The notes beneath the pieces were generated by a model, which was not told where the DNA came from, searched no databases, and saw nothing but the letters and a program-made list of their open reading frames with translations. The translations under genes were made by a program, and so were the position numbers. Source: G965218495 sp965262785 (GTDB taxonomy: Bacteria > Bacteroidota > Rhodothermia > Rhodothermales > Bin80). Taken from it: 64,000 nt of DNA. Positions 27,254-35,833 of this stretch are shown here, one piece after another; position 1 is the first letter of the stretch; the number at the start of each line of letters is the position of its first letter. The stretch covers positions 434,001 through 498,000 of the forward strand of contig OZ253559.1 in the NCBI GenBank assembly GCA_965262785.1. Direction: 5' to 3'.

Positions 27254-27960
27254 TCCTTTCCTGCCTGTTGCCTAAATGAGAACGAGAATGCAGGTCTGCA
27301 AGGTATTTGAGCGTTCCATTGACGCGCTACGCCCGCATCCGAGACATTGTGCGCTGACGCCGAAGGGAGCGACGCGGCCGCTGGTTGAGGTCAAGCCGAT
27401 GCATAAGCTGGCGGCGGGGTAGTATGTAGGTACGGGCCCCTCTCTGGCACTGGATCCTGACCGCCTTCTTCAGTCGCCCCCAAAGATCGCTGGACGCGTA
27501 TTCCGAGTGTCTACCTGCATGCCGCGTACGAGTCTGTCAGAACCACCAAGCGGGCAACCGCTTTGCCCTATCAGGCCGAGGAAACGTGTCTCAATCCATT
27601 CACCCGACTCCAGTAGCACAAACCGGCTAACGAGCGCTTCATTGGTGACCATGGTGGTGGCGAAAACGTCTTTGAGGTGAAATCCCAAATGCCTTTCAGT
27701 ATAGTGGGTGAGCCTGCAAAAGGATACCCAACTCGGCAAAGCAGCGCTCCCTGCCTTGATTCTCACTCCCGTGTTACGGGATACTCTTGGTTGCTCTTGG
27801 ACGCGTAGTCGGAAATGCATGCAACGCCTAGGTCCATTTCTCGCGAAACTCATATATCGGTCTACTGTGAGGTATTACAGGTGACTAGACCCGCGTATTT
27901 CTTAGCGGGCCCGGCCTGGGTCGCAATGGCTGGGTCTACGCCTGTCTTGCGACTCAGAAT
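27254..27960. other. Non-coding stretch
   Basis: About 700 bases without a clear gene. A 127-codon open frame on the minus strand (27470-27853) contains no motif I recognise and is flanked by decayed sequence; it may be a gene relic. A plus-strand frame near 27290-27420 (SIDALRPHPR...) is also too short to call. Confidence 0.35.
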
Positions 27961-28077
27961 ATGATCGGCGGCTATGAACCAATCCTGATCGTTGACGATC
28001 ATTCACGTACCAAAGTCAGGCTCTATCTCCCCATATTAGTCCTCAAATGCAAAAAAGACTGGCACCAAGATTCTTAG
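27961..28077 (+). pseudogene. N-terminal stub of a response-regulator receiver domain
   Basis: A 38-codon frame starting ATG encodes MIGGYEPILIVDDHSRTK and then runs into unrelated sequence and a stop. The hydrophobic strand followed by the Asp pair (ILIVDDH) is the first strand and acidic pocket of CheY-like receiver domains. The phosphorylated Asp and the rest of the domain are missing, so this is a truncated relic, not a working regulator. Confidence 0.5.
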
Positions 28078-28336
28078 TAGAGCGACGCAGGCACTGTAAA
28101 ACATTGACCTTGGCGGTGTATAGTGGCGGCTGAAGGGAGAGCAGGCAAGAATGCCTGAGAAAGTTGAGGCGATTTTGGCGGATTCCACGTTGAACTCCTG
28201 TGAATTAGGTTGGCCAGACCGGCTTGCATCTCAGTATACCAGCCCCTAACGTTTGGAGGCCTTAAGAGAGAGAGTACGCGCCTGCGGCGGACCGATGCCG
28301 GTGTGACGCGGGAATGCGCCCCGGAGTGAAATAACT
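28078..28336. other. Non-coding stretch upstream of queG
   Basis: About 260 bases with a 32-codon frame at 28151-28249 of unknown meaning. The promoter of queG must lie here but no consensus is evident. Confidence 0.35.
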
Positions 28337-29299
28337 ATGCCCGGATACGACAAAGCACAGCGAGCACGCGTTGCCAGTGCCATCAAGCGGGAAGCGATAC
28401 GACTCGGGTTTGACGCCTGCGGCATTGCGCGCGCCACCAGACTTGACAAGGAAGCCCAGCGCCTGGAAACGTGGCTCAGCGAGGGCCGCCATTCGTCCAT
28501 GGCGTACATGGAACGGCACTTTGAGAAGCGCGTGGACCCCACCAGGCTCGTTGAAGGAGCACAATCTGTCATCAGCGTGCTGCGTAACTACTACCAGCCG
28601 GGTACGCTACCCGACGATCCCTCCGTCGGCAAGGTGAGCCGGTACGCGTGGGGCGATGACTACCACCATGTGCTGAAGGAGGCCCTCTATGCACTTTTTC
28701 AATGGATAGACGAAAACAACGGGCCGATTTCAGGACGGGCCTTTGTGGATTCAGCGCCGGTTCTGGATAAGGCGTGGGCCGCACGCAGCGGACTCGGCTG
28801 GATCGGCAAGCATACGAACCTCATAAGCCGCGAGATGGGTTCGTACTTCTTTATCGGGGAGCTCATCATTGACTTGCCACTCGATTACGACAGCCCTATC
28901 CCGGACTACTGTGGCACCTGCACGCGCTGCATAGACGCATGTCCCACGGATGCCATTTACCAGCCATATGCTGTTGACTCGAATCGCTGCATCTCTTACT
29001 GGACGATTGAGCACCGCGGCGACCATGTGCCGAAAGACCTGGAGCACGGCTTCGACAACTGGATCTTCGGCTGCGACATCTGCCAGGATGTTTGCCCTTG
29101 GAACAAGTTCAAATATGCGACGAACGAGTCAAGATTCATGCCCCGGCACGGGATAGCGGATACGCCACTTAGCGAATGGGCGGAGCTGGATCTTGCCGCT
29201 TTTCGCAAGCGCTTCAAGGGCAGCGCAGTCAAGCGGGCCCGGTTTGGCGGGCTGCAGCGCAACGTGCGTGTGGCCGTCCGAAACAGCAAAAGGACTTAG
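28337..29299 (+). CDS. queG: Epoxyqueuosine reductase
   Basis: Last step of queuosine synthesis: reduces epoxyqueuosine in tRNA to queuosine using cobalamin and two 4Fe-4S clusters. 320 residues. N-terminal FGFDACGIARAT-like start, DSAPVLDKAWAARSGLGWIGKHTNLI (cobalamin/active region), and two ferredoxin motifs, CGTCTRCIDACPTDAI and FGCDICQDVCPWNKF. C-terminal HEAT-like repeats found in longer homologues are absent, as in many Bacteroidota. Its stop overlaps the stop of the convergent lysS. Confidence 0.93.
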   Translation: MPGYDKAQRARVASAIKREAIRLGFDACGIARATRLDKEAQRLETWLSEGRHSSMAYMERHFEKRVDPTRLVEGAQSVISVLRNYYQPGTLPDDPSVGKVSRYAWGDDYHHVLKEALYALFQWIDENNGPISGRAFVDSAPVLDKAWAARSGLGWIGKHTNLISREMGSYFFIGELIIDLPLDYDSPIPDYCGTCTRCIDACPTDAIYQPYAVDSNRCISYWTIEHRGDHVPKDLEHGFDNWIFGCDICQDVCPWNKFKYATNESRFMPRHGIADTPLSEWAELDLAAFRKRFKGSAVKRARFGGLQRNVRVAVRNSKRT

Positions 29300-30807
29300 G
29301 GATCTTCCGGACGCAGCAGCGGAAACAGGATCACATCCCGTATCGACGCCTGATTGGTAAGGAGCATCGCCAGTCGGTCCACGCCAACGCCCAATCCGGC
29401 CGTCGGCGGCATCCCGTATTCCAGTGCACGGAGATAGTCTTCATCGATCTGCATTGCTTCAAGGTCACCCTTGGCTCGCAGGCGGACTTGGTCTTCGAAG
29501 CGCTTCCGTTGATCCTCCGGGTCGTTGAGCTCACTGAAGGCGTTGCAAAGTTCATTGCCGTTGCAAATCACCTCAAACCGCTCGACCAGGCCCGGTTTGC
29601 TGCGATGCCGCTTGGCTAGCGGGCTGAGCTCCACCGGGTAGTCTGTAACAAAGGTGGGCTGGATGAGGTGCGGCTCTACAAATGTCCCAAAGATATCGTC
29701 AATTATTTTCCCGCTTCCCATGGAGGCATTGACCTCCAGACCGAGGGTTGTCGCCACGTCTGCCAGCGTACGACGGCTTGCTCCGTAGAGGTCATGGCCT
29801 GTCCGCTCCGCGATAGCTTCAAACATCGGCTTACGTGGCCAGGGCCGCGAAAAGGAAATGTCACGGCCCTGCACTTCAATCGTCGTCGTGCCGTGGAGTG
29901 CATCCACAACGTGTTCGATCATTTCTTCTACCAAGTCCATCATCCACACGTAGTCCTTGTAGGAAACGTATAGTTCCAGCATGGTAAACTCTGGGTTGTG
30001 GAAGCGGCTCAGGCCTTCGTTGCGGAAGTCTTTGGCAATCTCGTAGACGCCATCAAACCCGCCGACAATCAGGCGTTTGAGGTAGAGCTCATCGGCGATG
30101 CGAAGAAACAGCTGCAGGTTCAGCGCATTATGATGGGTCACGAACGGGCGTGCGGTCGCGCCGCCGTAGAGGGGTTGCAGCACTGGGGTTTCGACCTCGA
30201 CATATCCACGCGTGTCAAGAAAGCGGCGCAATGCCGCCATCATGCGGCCCCGCTGCCTAAAAACTGCCCGCACCTCCGGGTTTACGATCAGGTCCACGTA
30301 CCGCTGACGGTAGCGAAACTCTTTGTCTGTAACCTCATCGAATGTGGTGCCGTCCTGCTCTTTCACCACCGGCAAAGGCCGCAGGCTCTTGGAAAGCAGC
30401 GTCAGCGCATGGGCGTGGATGGTAACTTCACCGCGGCCGGTGCGGAACACATGCCCGCGGATGCCGACGATATCGCCGATGTGCATGAGGCGCTTGAACT
30501 CCTCATTGTAGAAGCCCGCGGGCAGATCATCGCGCCGAATGTAGACCTGCATGCGTCCGCTCGTGTCCTGCAGGTCAAAGAATGAGGCCTTACCCATGAT
30601 GCGTCGCGACATCAACCGTCCGGCAAGGGACACTTGGAGTGACTGGGAGTCTTGGTGCAGCGCGTCATCAAAAGTGGAAAGCACGTACGCAATTGTCGTG
30701 TCCACGTCCCACGCGTACGGGTAGGCATTGACGCCTCGCTCATCCAGCTTACGACGCGCAGCGAGGCGCACTTGCTCCTGATCAGACAGGGCTTGGCGTT
30801 CGTTCAT
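29296..30807 (-). CDS. lysS: Lysyl-tRNA synthetase (class II)
   Basis: Charges tRNA-Lys. 503 residues. N-terminal OB-fold anticodon-binding domain (VSLAGRLMSRRIMGKASFFDLQD), then the class II catalytic core: motif 1 with RRFLDTRGYVEVETPVL, motif 2 with FRNEGLSRFHNPEFTMLELY, motif 3 with GLGVGVDRLAMLLTNQASIRDVILFPLLRPE. Expected length. Encoded opposite queG with a 4-base overlap of stop codons. Confidence 0.96.
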   Translation of the reverse strand: MNERQALSDQEQVRLAARRKLDERGVNAYPYAWDVDTTIAYVLSTFDDALHQDSQSLQVSLAGRLMSRRIMGKASFFDLQDTSGRMQVYIRRDDLPAGFYNEEFKRLMHIGDIVGIRGHVFRTGRGEVTIHAHALTLLSKSLRPLPVVKEQDGTTFDEVTDKEFRYRQRYVDLIVNPEVRAVFRQRGRMMAALRRFLDTRGYVEVETPVLQPLYGGATARPFVTHHNALNLQLFLRIADELYLKRLIVGGFDGVYEIAKDFRNEGLSRFHNPEFTMLELYVSYKDYVWMMDLVEEMIEHVVDALHGTTTIEVQGRDISFSRPWPRKPMFEAIAERTGHDLYGASRRTLADVATTLGLEVNASMGSGKIIDDIFGTFVEPHLIQPTFVTDYPVELSPLAKRHRSKPGLVERFEVICNGNELCNAFSELNDPEDQRKRFEDQVRLRAKGDLEAMQIDEDYLRALEYGMPPTAGLGVGVDRLAMLLTNQASIRDVILFPLLRPEDP

Positions 30808-31149
30808 TAGGCTTCAGCGGGTAGCGGCACGATTGTCGCATTCACGATTGCAAGCGAGAAGCTACAAGATCTACGGCACGTTCTTAGCGCCTGGTTTCGT
30901 GAATCACGTATCTACTGAGTACACAACAAGCATGGGGATCACGGAGCCGGAACCTGCAACGGGCTCGACTTTAACGGGCGTCCTCCCCCATGCCGATGCA
31001 GCTCAATGAGGCTTCGTCACGATGTGATTTCATGAAGTATAACATTTAGGCTCATTCTTCTTAGTGACATCAGGCACAATTAGTCGTTGACTTCAACGAG
31101 CATGTATGCGCCATAGGGGTGTTACTGGGAATGACCCCAACTTGGTCTT
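30808..31149. other. Non-coding stretch upstream of lysS
   Basis: About 340 bases with no open frame of note and no RNA motif recognised. The minus-strand promoter of lysS lies in the part near 30808-30900. Confidence 0.4.
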
Positions 31150-31480
31150 GATGCCCTACAGCTGGCTGGCGAGAGCTTGGGCCTCTGGCTTGCCGCCCAG
31201 CACTGCAAAGCCTTCCTGCACCCTGCCAACGTACGGGGTGACCTCGTGCTTGTACAGCGTGCCCAGGTGCGCCACTAGCGACGCAAAGGTCATGGCCTGG
31301 CAGTCCGTCTCAGTCCGCTGGGACCGGGCTTTTTGCCCGGCCGCGTGAAAGCGCTCGGCCGCTAGCGCCACACGCTGGCTTGCGACGTGCTAGCCTTCGG
31401 CGTAGTCTTCCGCCACGAGCGTCGGGGCCAGCCGCCGTAACATGTGCCACTGCGGTAGTAGGCCAGCACACAAGCGCAAA
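31150..31480 (-). pseudogene. C-terminal remnant of an IS1634/IS4-type transposase
   Basis: Minus-strand reading gives LLPQWHMLRRLAPTLVAEDYAEG, a stop, then AERFHAAGQKARSQRTETD and MTFASLVAHLGTLYKHEV. The WHMLRRLAPLLF/ED... and SFASLLxHLxTLTRNxV pattern is the C-terminus of a group of DDE transposases usually placed with IS1634. No catalytic domain remains; lysS and the VIT/vWA gene bound it. It is not a copy of the intact IS1634-type element at 49771-51643, whose C-terminus is different. Confidence 0.6.
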
Positions 31481-31483
31481 TTG

Positions 31484-33625
31484 TTACCGCTGGAGGTAGT
31501 ATTGGGGGTCGCCGTCCACAGCAAATGAATCGGCAAATTCCTCAAATGCACGCAATTCTACGCTGCCCAGCAGGCGTCGCAGCGCGCGGCTTGCTGGGCG
31601 AGACTCTTTAGAAGCCAAATGGGCCAGGAGGGCGATGGCCAAATGGAGGCTATCAATCCCGAAGGCCTCAGCGTTTGAATTCAGGAATGGGTCCCTAGAC
31701 AATTTGCGGATTGCCTTGGCTATGTGAGGGGCGGTGCGCATGAGGCTGCCCTTGGCCAGGTCCGGGGCCTCGGCGTCCCAATCAATCTGCTGGCAGATGG
31801 CGCTCAGGTCGAGGGCGGCTGCGGGTATACTGGATGGCGCGGAGTCCAAAGAGTTCAGCTCCTGTAGTGGTGGCTTGCAATACAGGGCGGCACCCATTGG
31901 CGGCGGTGCGCTAGCCCTCATGGCCGAACTCAGCGGAGCCATTGACACGTCCGCGGGACCATAGTGCACACCGGTTCGGGGCGTGGGCAGCTTGACCTTT
32001 TGCGTTATTGGCATGCCCTCCTGTCGCTCTCCTTCCACATCCACAAGGACTAGGCTGGTAAGGTGCGTGACCAATCCCTCAGCCACGGCTATGCGCGCGG
32101 CATCGTCTTCGCGCGATCGGGCCACTGCGAGACTGGCGGCATAGGCGGCGACGGCAGACGAAAACGCACCACGTTCGGTATCACTTGCGTTCTTAGACCA
32201 GCGTGATTCAATGGCAGCATTCCCTCTGGCAGTGACGAGTCGCAACGGTAAACCGCTCTCGCCAACTTCAAACGGCCCGTCTGGAATATGCAGGGATCGG
32301 AGCCCTCGCACGCATTCTTCCAGTGCCTGCGCCACATCCGCGCCAAAGCTGAACTGAAGATCGCCTCCGGTAAGGGCCGCCAGGTGACCGACATTGGCCT
32401 CAAGGCTGTCTTCGCCTACAAGTACCACAAAAATACGGCGGCCCCTAAGCGCATGGGCTTGGACATCGAGTGAATAGCTCATGCCGTCAGTGATCAGCAG
32501 CACGTCCCTGACTTCGACAGAATGGACGCGATTGAGTGCATTCCCGATTTCTGTTCCACCCGCCGGTGGGCTAAGCTTGGACACCAGTCGCGCAAATGCC
32601 CGCGGCTCAGCGGGCAGGCCGTTCCCAACGGGCTCGCAGGAATCGTCGAACTCCCATAGCGCGACTCGATCACCACTACGCAGCCATTCTGGCATGCTGT
32701 GGAGCGCATTCACCAGCGCCGCGTGAGTGGACAGCATTGTCCCGGAGGCGCCTTCGCAGTACGAGGACATCGACCCCGAGTGATCGACCAGTACAACCAC
32801 ATCCAAGTCCTCGGTGCCGTCCGGGCCGGGTTCAATGGACAGTGAGACCCCGCGACCATCCCGAGTACGGCCCCTAAGGTCTTTGTTGCTCCAGCCTTCT
32901 ACCAGGATGTCAACAGGTGCGTTGGCCGGAATCTTAGCCTGCAGGCTATCGTCTGCGTGCGGCACGAGTACGCCGCCAGCGAGCGTGATGCCGCGAGCAT
33001 CATGTCGCAGGCGCAACCTGGCGTCAGGAGCGCTGCCGCCGTGCACCAAGTCGTCAGAATCTGGAAGACCAGAAATTCCGTACACATCACCGACCGTCAA
33101 GGGGATGCGAAGGTGGCCGCGGTCAGCCTGAAACCGCAAAGGCATCGCCCAACGGGTTGCGACTTCGGCCCTTACGCCAGCACCAAGGTTGCCAACAGAG
33201 AGCAAGTGCACGCCGCGAATGAGTTCTTCGTGAAGTACGGCGGCGTTGCCTTCATCTATGGCGTCCTCGTACTCTTGGCGCGCCGCTTCACGGAGCAAAG
33301 CCGTGGCCCGAAGATGCCGACCGCCGATTTTGGCTGTTAACCCGAAGAACGCGGCGTGCACGGGTACAGGAATACTCAGGAGGGCCTCGACAGGCAGTTC
33401 TTCGCGGTTTTCGAAGATACGTGTAGTCTCTACAAGTGCCAGCGCTCCGCGGATAGTGACCGCAATGTCCATGTCCACAAGTACGGCTGGCTCCGCGCCC
33501 TGGTCAGAGCGCTTTCGCTCAACCAGCGCGGCTACTGGATCGAACATCGGGGTGGGCGCAGCGGCGTGAACCAGGCTGGATGCGACACCACCGTGATTGG
33601 AAACTGTGGAACGTCTTGAGGTCAT
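31484..33625 (-). CDS. VIT/von Willebrand A domain protein of unknown role
   Basis: 713 residues, no signal peptide or membrane helix, so probably cytoplasmic. A VIT domain (about 40-170: IFENREELPVEALLSIPVP, YEDAIDEGNAAVLHEEL, GVRAEVATRWAMPL) is followed by a vWA domain (about 275-440) whose metal site is intact: D281-x-S283-x-S285 (VDHSGSMSS), a threonine-bearing loop GGTEIGNAL, and ITDGMSY. The C-terminal ~270 residues have no recognised fold and end in a helical part (SRALRRLLGSVELRAFEEF). VIT plus vWA is the inter-alpha-trypsin-inhibitor heavy-chain layout; in bacteria such proteins are mostly uncharacterised. Its start overlaps the MerR-like gene by 4 bases, so the two are co-translated. 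Confidence 0.82.
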   Translation of the reverse strand: MTSRRSTVSNHGGVASSLVHAAAPTPMFDPVAALVERKRSDQGAEPAVLVDMDIAVTIRGALALVETTRIFENREELPVEALLSIPVPVHAAFFGLTAKIGGRHLRATALLREAARQEYEDAIDEGNAAVLHEELIRGVHLLSVGNLGAGVRAEVATRWAMPLRFQADRGHLRIPLTVGDVYGISGLPDSDDLVHGGSAPDARLRLRHDARGITLAGGVLVPHADDSLQAKIPANAPVDILVEGWSNKDLRGRTRDGRGVSLSIEPGPDGTEDLDVVVLVDHSGSMSSYCEGASGTMLSTHAALVNALHSMPEWLRSGDRVALWEFDDSCEPVGNGLPAEPRAFARLVSKLSPPAGGTEIGNALNRVHSVEVRDVLLITDGMSYSLDVQAHALRGRRIFVVLVGEDSLEANVGHLAALTGGDLQFSFGADVAQALEECVRGLRSLHIPDGPFEVGESGLPLRLVTARGNAAIESRWSKNASDTERGAFSSAVAAYAASLAVARSREDDAARIAVAEGLVTHLTSLVLVDVEGERQEGMPITQKVKLPTPRTGVHYGPADVSMAPLSSAMRASAPPPMGAALYCKPPLQELNSLDSAPSSIPAAALDLSAICQQIDWDAEAPDLAKGSLMRTAPHIAKAIRKLSRDPFLNSNAEAFGIDSLHLAIALLAHLASKESRPASRALRRLLGSVELRAFEEFADSFAVDGDPQYYLQR

Positions 33626-33975
33626 TGTTCTTCTCCGTTCTTGTTGAAAATCTCCCGCAGGAGAGCGCGAAGGCGTAGCAGTAACGGTTCCACTGGCTCG
33701 CCCGAAGCGATGAGCTCCGGGTCAACGACTAGGGTGATCCCCGGTGCTACGGGAAATGGCGCGCCCTTGCGCGCCTGCTGAAGCACCCGTATGGATGCAG
33801 GTGTGAATCCGAGCTCTCTCAGCCGCAGGTAGCGCCTGATGGCCGCGACATGCTCCTCGCTGTACGAGGCGTGCGCACGCCCCCCTTTTGGGGGTGGAAC
33901 GAAGCCTTGGGCGATCATGTACCGCACTTGCCGCGGAGCGACGTCGACTTTTTCTATGAGTTCATGGAAGTTCAT
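33622..33975 (-). CDS. MerR-like DNA-binding regulator paired with the VIT/vWA protein
   Basis: 117 residues. The first ~70 are a winged helix-turn-helix of MerR/HTH_17 type: FHELIEKVDVAPRQVRYMIAQGFVPPP, then YSEEHVAAIRRYLRLRELGFTPASI. The remainder lacks the long coiled coil and the Cys residues of metal-sensing MerR proteins and has a short helix instead (VEPLLLRLRALLREIF). So it likely senses through a partner or binds a ligand of unknown kind. It is the first gene of a two-gene operon and overlaps the VIT/vWA gene by ATGA. An 11+11 dyad (33984-34010) lies 8 bases before its start and is the obvious operator. Confidence 0.75.
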   Translation of the reverse strand: MNFHELIEKVDVAPRQVRYMIAQGFVPPPKGGRAHASYSEEHVAAIRRYLRLRELGFTPASIRVLQQARKGAPFPVAPGITLVVDPELIASGEPVEPLLLRLRALLREIFNKNGEEQ

Positions 33976-33983
33976 ACCTAAAT

Positions 33984-34010
33984 CCTTTTTACAAAGTAAT
34001 TGTCAAAAGG
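33984..34010 (-). promoter_or_regulatory. Candidate operator dyad of the MerR-like/VIT-vWA operon
   Basis: Arms CCTTTTTACAA and TTGTCAAAAGG (reverse complement CCTTTTGACAA) match at 10 of 11 positions around a 5-base centre. On the minus strand the second arm contains TTGACA, a good -35 box. No convincing -10 was found at the usual spacing, and MerR-type promoters often have an unusual spacer. That the MerR-like protein binds here is inferred. Confidence 0.6.
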
Positions 34011-34360
34011 TTGCACGGATCCGGCACCTGCCAAAAAAAAAGCCGACGCGGGGCATGGAAGGCGACAGGTCCAGTGGGGTGCAACGGGTCGGCGCCCGCT
34101 CAAAATGCATTGCCAGAATGTGGCCCACTAGAGAAGGCTGGCCGGCGGTACTATGGCGATACCGGCGTGGAAAAGATACCGCCAGGCGGAACCTGGCGCG
34201 GCACTGGGGTGGCTATCGCGCTACAAAGGCGCAGAATCCGTTTGCATAGCGCTGCCTCAGTACTATCGCGGTAAAATCCACACGAAGGGCAGACTACTCA
34301 GATAAAAATGCCCTGCGGAGCGGCCCGCCGGTGGGCGTTGCCAGCGCTCGCGCGGCGAAT
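34011..34360. other. Non-coding stretch
   Basis: About 350 bases between the MerR-like operon and the cyclophilin gene. Short plus-strand frames are present without recognisable motifs. No terminator was identified. Confidence 0.4.
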
Positions 34361-35233
34361 TCACAATGCGTAGTTGAAGAGCGGTCGCACCGTCATGGGC
34401 ACATCTGCCAAGGGCCGGTTGGCTGGCTGGCCATTCCTGCCAGTGGTCTGCGTCGTGGCGATGGCATTTAGCACATCGAGGCCTTCTACCAGTTCTCCGA
34501 AAATGGTATAAGCTCCATCCAGATGTGGCGCGCCTCCAAGAGAGGTGTAGACTGCGCGCTGCTCTGGGGGAATCGTAAAGCTTGGATCACGTTGCCTGCT
34601 CTGCTGCTCAATCTGCACAAGATCCTCCTCCGTCCAAATCCGGCCGTGCACAATGTAGAACTGGCTCCCGCTGGATTCACGCTCGGGGTTTACCTGATCT
34701 GGCTGCCGGGCCGCCGCCAATGCGCCCCGCTTGTGGAAGAATTTGGAGTCAAGCTCGGCGGAAATCTGGTAGCCGGGGCCCCCAAGGCCGTCGTTGTACG
34801 GGTCGTCGTCTTTCGAATTCGGGTCGCCGCCCTGAATCATGAATTGGTTCATGACGCGATGAATCAACGTGCTGTCGAGAACACCCTCTGCAACGAGCTT
34901 TCTGAAGTTGTCTCGATGTCCTGGTGTTTCATCGAATAGGCGCACGACCATGCGCCCCTGAGGAGTTGTAATTTCGTAGAAGTTGGTCACACCTGTTTGG
35001 GCTTGTGTCGGCTCTACCTGTGCAGGCTCAGTCGGCACAGGTTCTTCTTGAATAGTGTTGGCTGGGTCAGACTCCGGCAGCACCGATGCTGCTTGCTCGG
35101 ATTCGCTTTGGGCAGATTCTTCTTGCAGTGCGTCGGCTTGTGCGGGCTCCGCCGACTGTTCAGATGCAGGTTGCCCGCAGGCTGCAATCAATGCGAGCGC
35201 AAATACAAAAAGAAGCGATGCCTTACGACTCAT
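34361..35233 (-). CDS. Cyclophilin-type peptidyl-prolyl isomerase lipoprotein
   Basis: 290 residues. Signal peptide with lipobox (LIAAC, Cys19), so the mature protein is lipid-anchored and periplasmic. A Glu/Ala/Gln/Pro-rich linker (about 20-80) leads to a cyclophilin domain starting NFYEITTPQGRMVVRLFDE, with LVAEGVLDSTLIHRVMNQFMIQGGDP (the FHRVI-FMIQGGD signature) and SSGSQFYIVHG. It assists folding of exported proteins. The start overlaps the 3' end of the upstream unknown gene by 11 bases, so the two are one operon. Confidence 0.9.
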   Translation of the reverse strand: MSRKASLLFVFALALIAACGQPASEQSAEPAQADALQEESAQSESEQAASVLPESDPANTIQEEPVPTEPAQVEPTQAQTGVTNFYEITTPQGRMVVRLFDETPGHRDNFRKLVAEGVLDSTLIHRVMNQFMIQGGDPNSKDDDPYNDGLGGPGYQISAELDSKFFHKRGALAAARQPDQVNPERESSGSQFYIVHGRIWTEEDLVQIEQQSRQRDPSFTIPPEQRAVYTSLGGAPHLDGAYTIFGELVEGLDVLNAIATTQTTGRNGQPANRPLADVPMTVRPLFNYAL

Positions 35234-35708
35234 GTGTCCAATACTTATGGTTTATGTCAAAGTAGCGGAGTACAGCTCTGCGTAACATTTGCTCCTCTGC
35301 CTCCTTGGAGAGTTCGGATGGCAGTGGGTTGGTCTGTTCCCAAATCCAGTGCCCGTTGCCTTCCATGCCAATGCGCTCGTAGTACCCGAGGGTCTCCAGG
35401 ACGCAATACGTGCCTTCCAGCAGAATTTGCTCCTTTCTGGCTTTATCCAAGTCCGGCACAAATCCCTTGCCAAGCTCCTGAATACCAACCAAAAAGAGAA
35501 TGCCTTCAACGTCTGCTTTTTTCCCAAACCTGTTGAGGGTCCATCGCTGAAAAAGAGCCCATCGCTCCTGAAGCGTACCGTCATCGCGGGCGCCCCGGGC
35601 GTCAGCATCGACTTGATCTGAGTTGTATTCCACCGCCGCCCCGTGGGCTTCGAGCATTCTGGAAAGGCACACCGCCAACACCGTCGTGCGGCCAAAGTTC
35701 CCCGTCAC
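35223..35708 (-). CDS. Conserved protein of unknown function (Bacteroidota family)
   Basis: 161 residues, soluble, no signal peptide. The central part, RFGKKADVEGILFLVGIQELGKGFV, and the later LETLGYYERIGMEGNGHWIWEQ with a closing EQMLRRAVLRYFD, fit a family I know from Bacteroidota genomes as an uncharacterised protein of about this length. Start is a GTG at 35708; an internal ATG at 35657 is an alternative. It overlaps the cyclophilin gene by 11 bases and is divergent from the FG-GAP protein. No enzymatic motif is visible. Confidence 0.65.
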   Translation of the reverse strand: MTGNFGRTTVLAVCLSRMLEAHGAAVEYNSDQVDADARGARDDGTLQERWALFQRWTLNRFGKKADVEGILFLVGIQELGKGFVPDLDKARKEQILLEGTYCVLETLGYYERIGMEGNGHWIWEQTNPLPSELSKEAEEQMLRRAVLRYFDINHKYWTHES

Positions 35709-35833
35709 ACGCTTTGCAAGGGCCTGTAAAAGGCGGCGTTGTACTATCGCGGGTCATCGGCGTCAGATGGAACCGTCTTGGGCGATACATACTAAAAGGT
35801 GCGCTAACGCCTACGCACCAACATTTCAAATCA

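Noticed and set aside
27986..28001. Palindrome TGATCGT-TG-ACGATCA as a possible operator
   Set aside because: It lies in the codons for ILIVDD of the response-regulator stub and is explained by coding.
34160..34330. Possible phage replication or transposase fragment (ALPQYYRGKI)
   Set aside because: A single short resemblance without conserved context in a region of random-looking frames.
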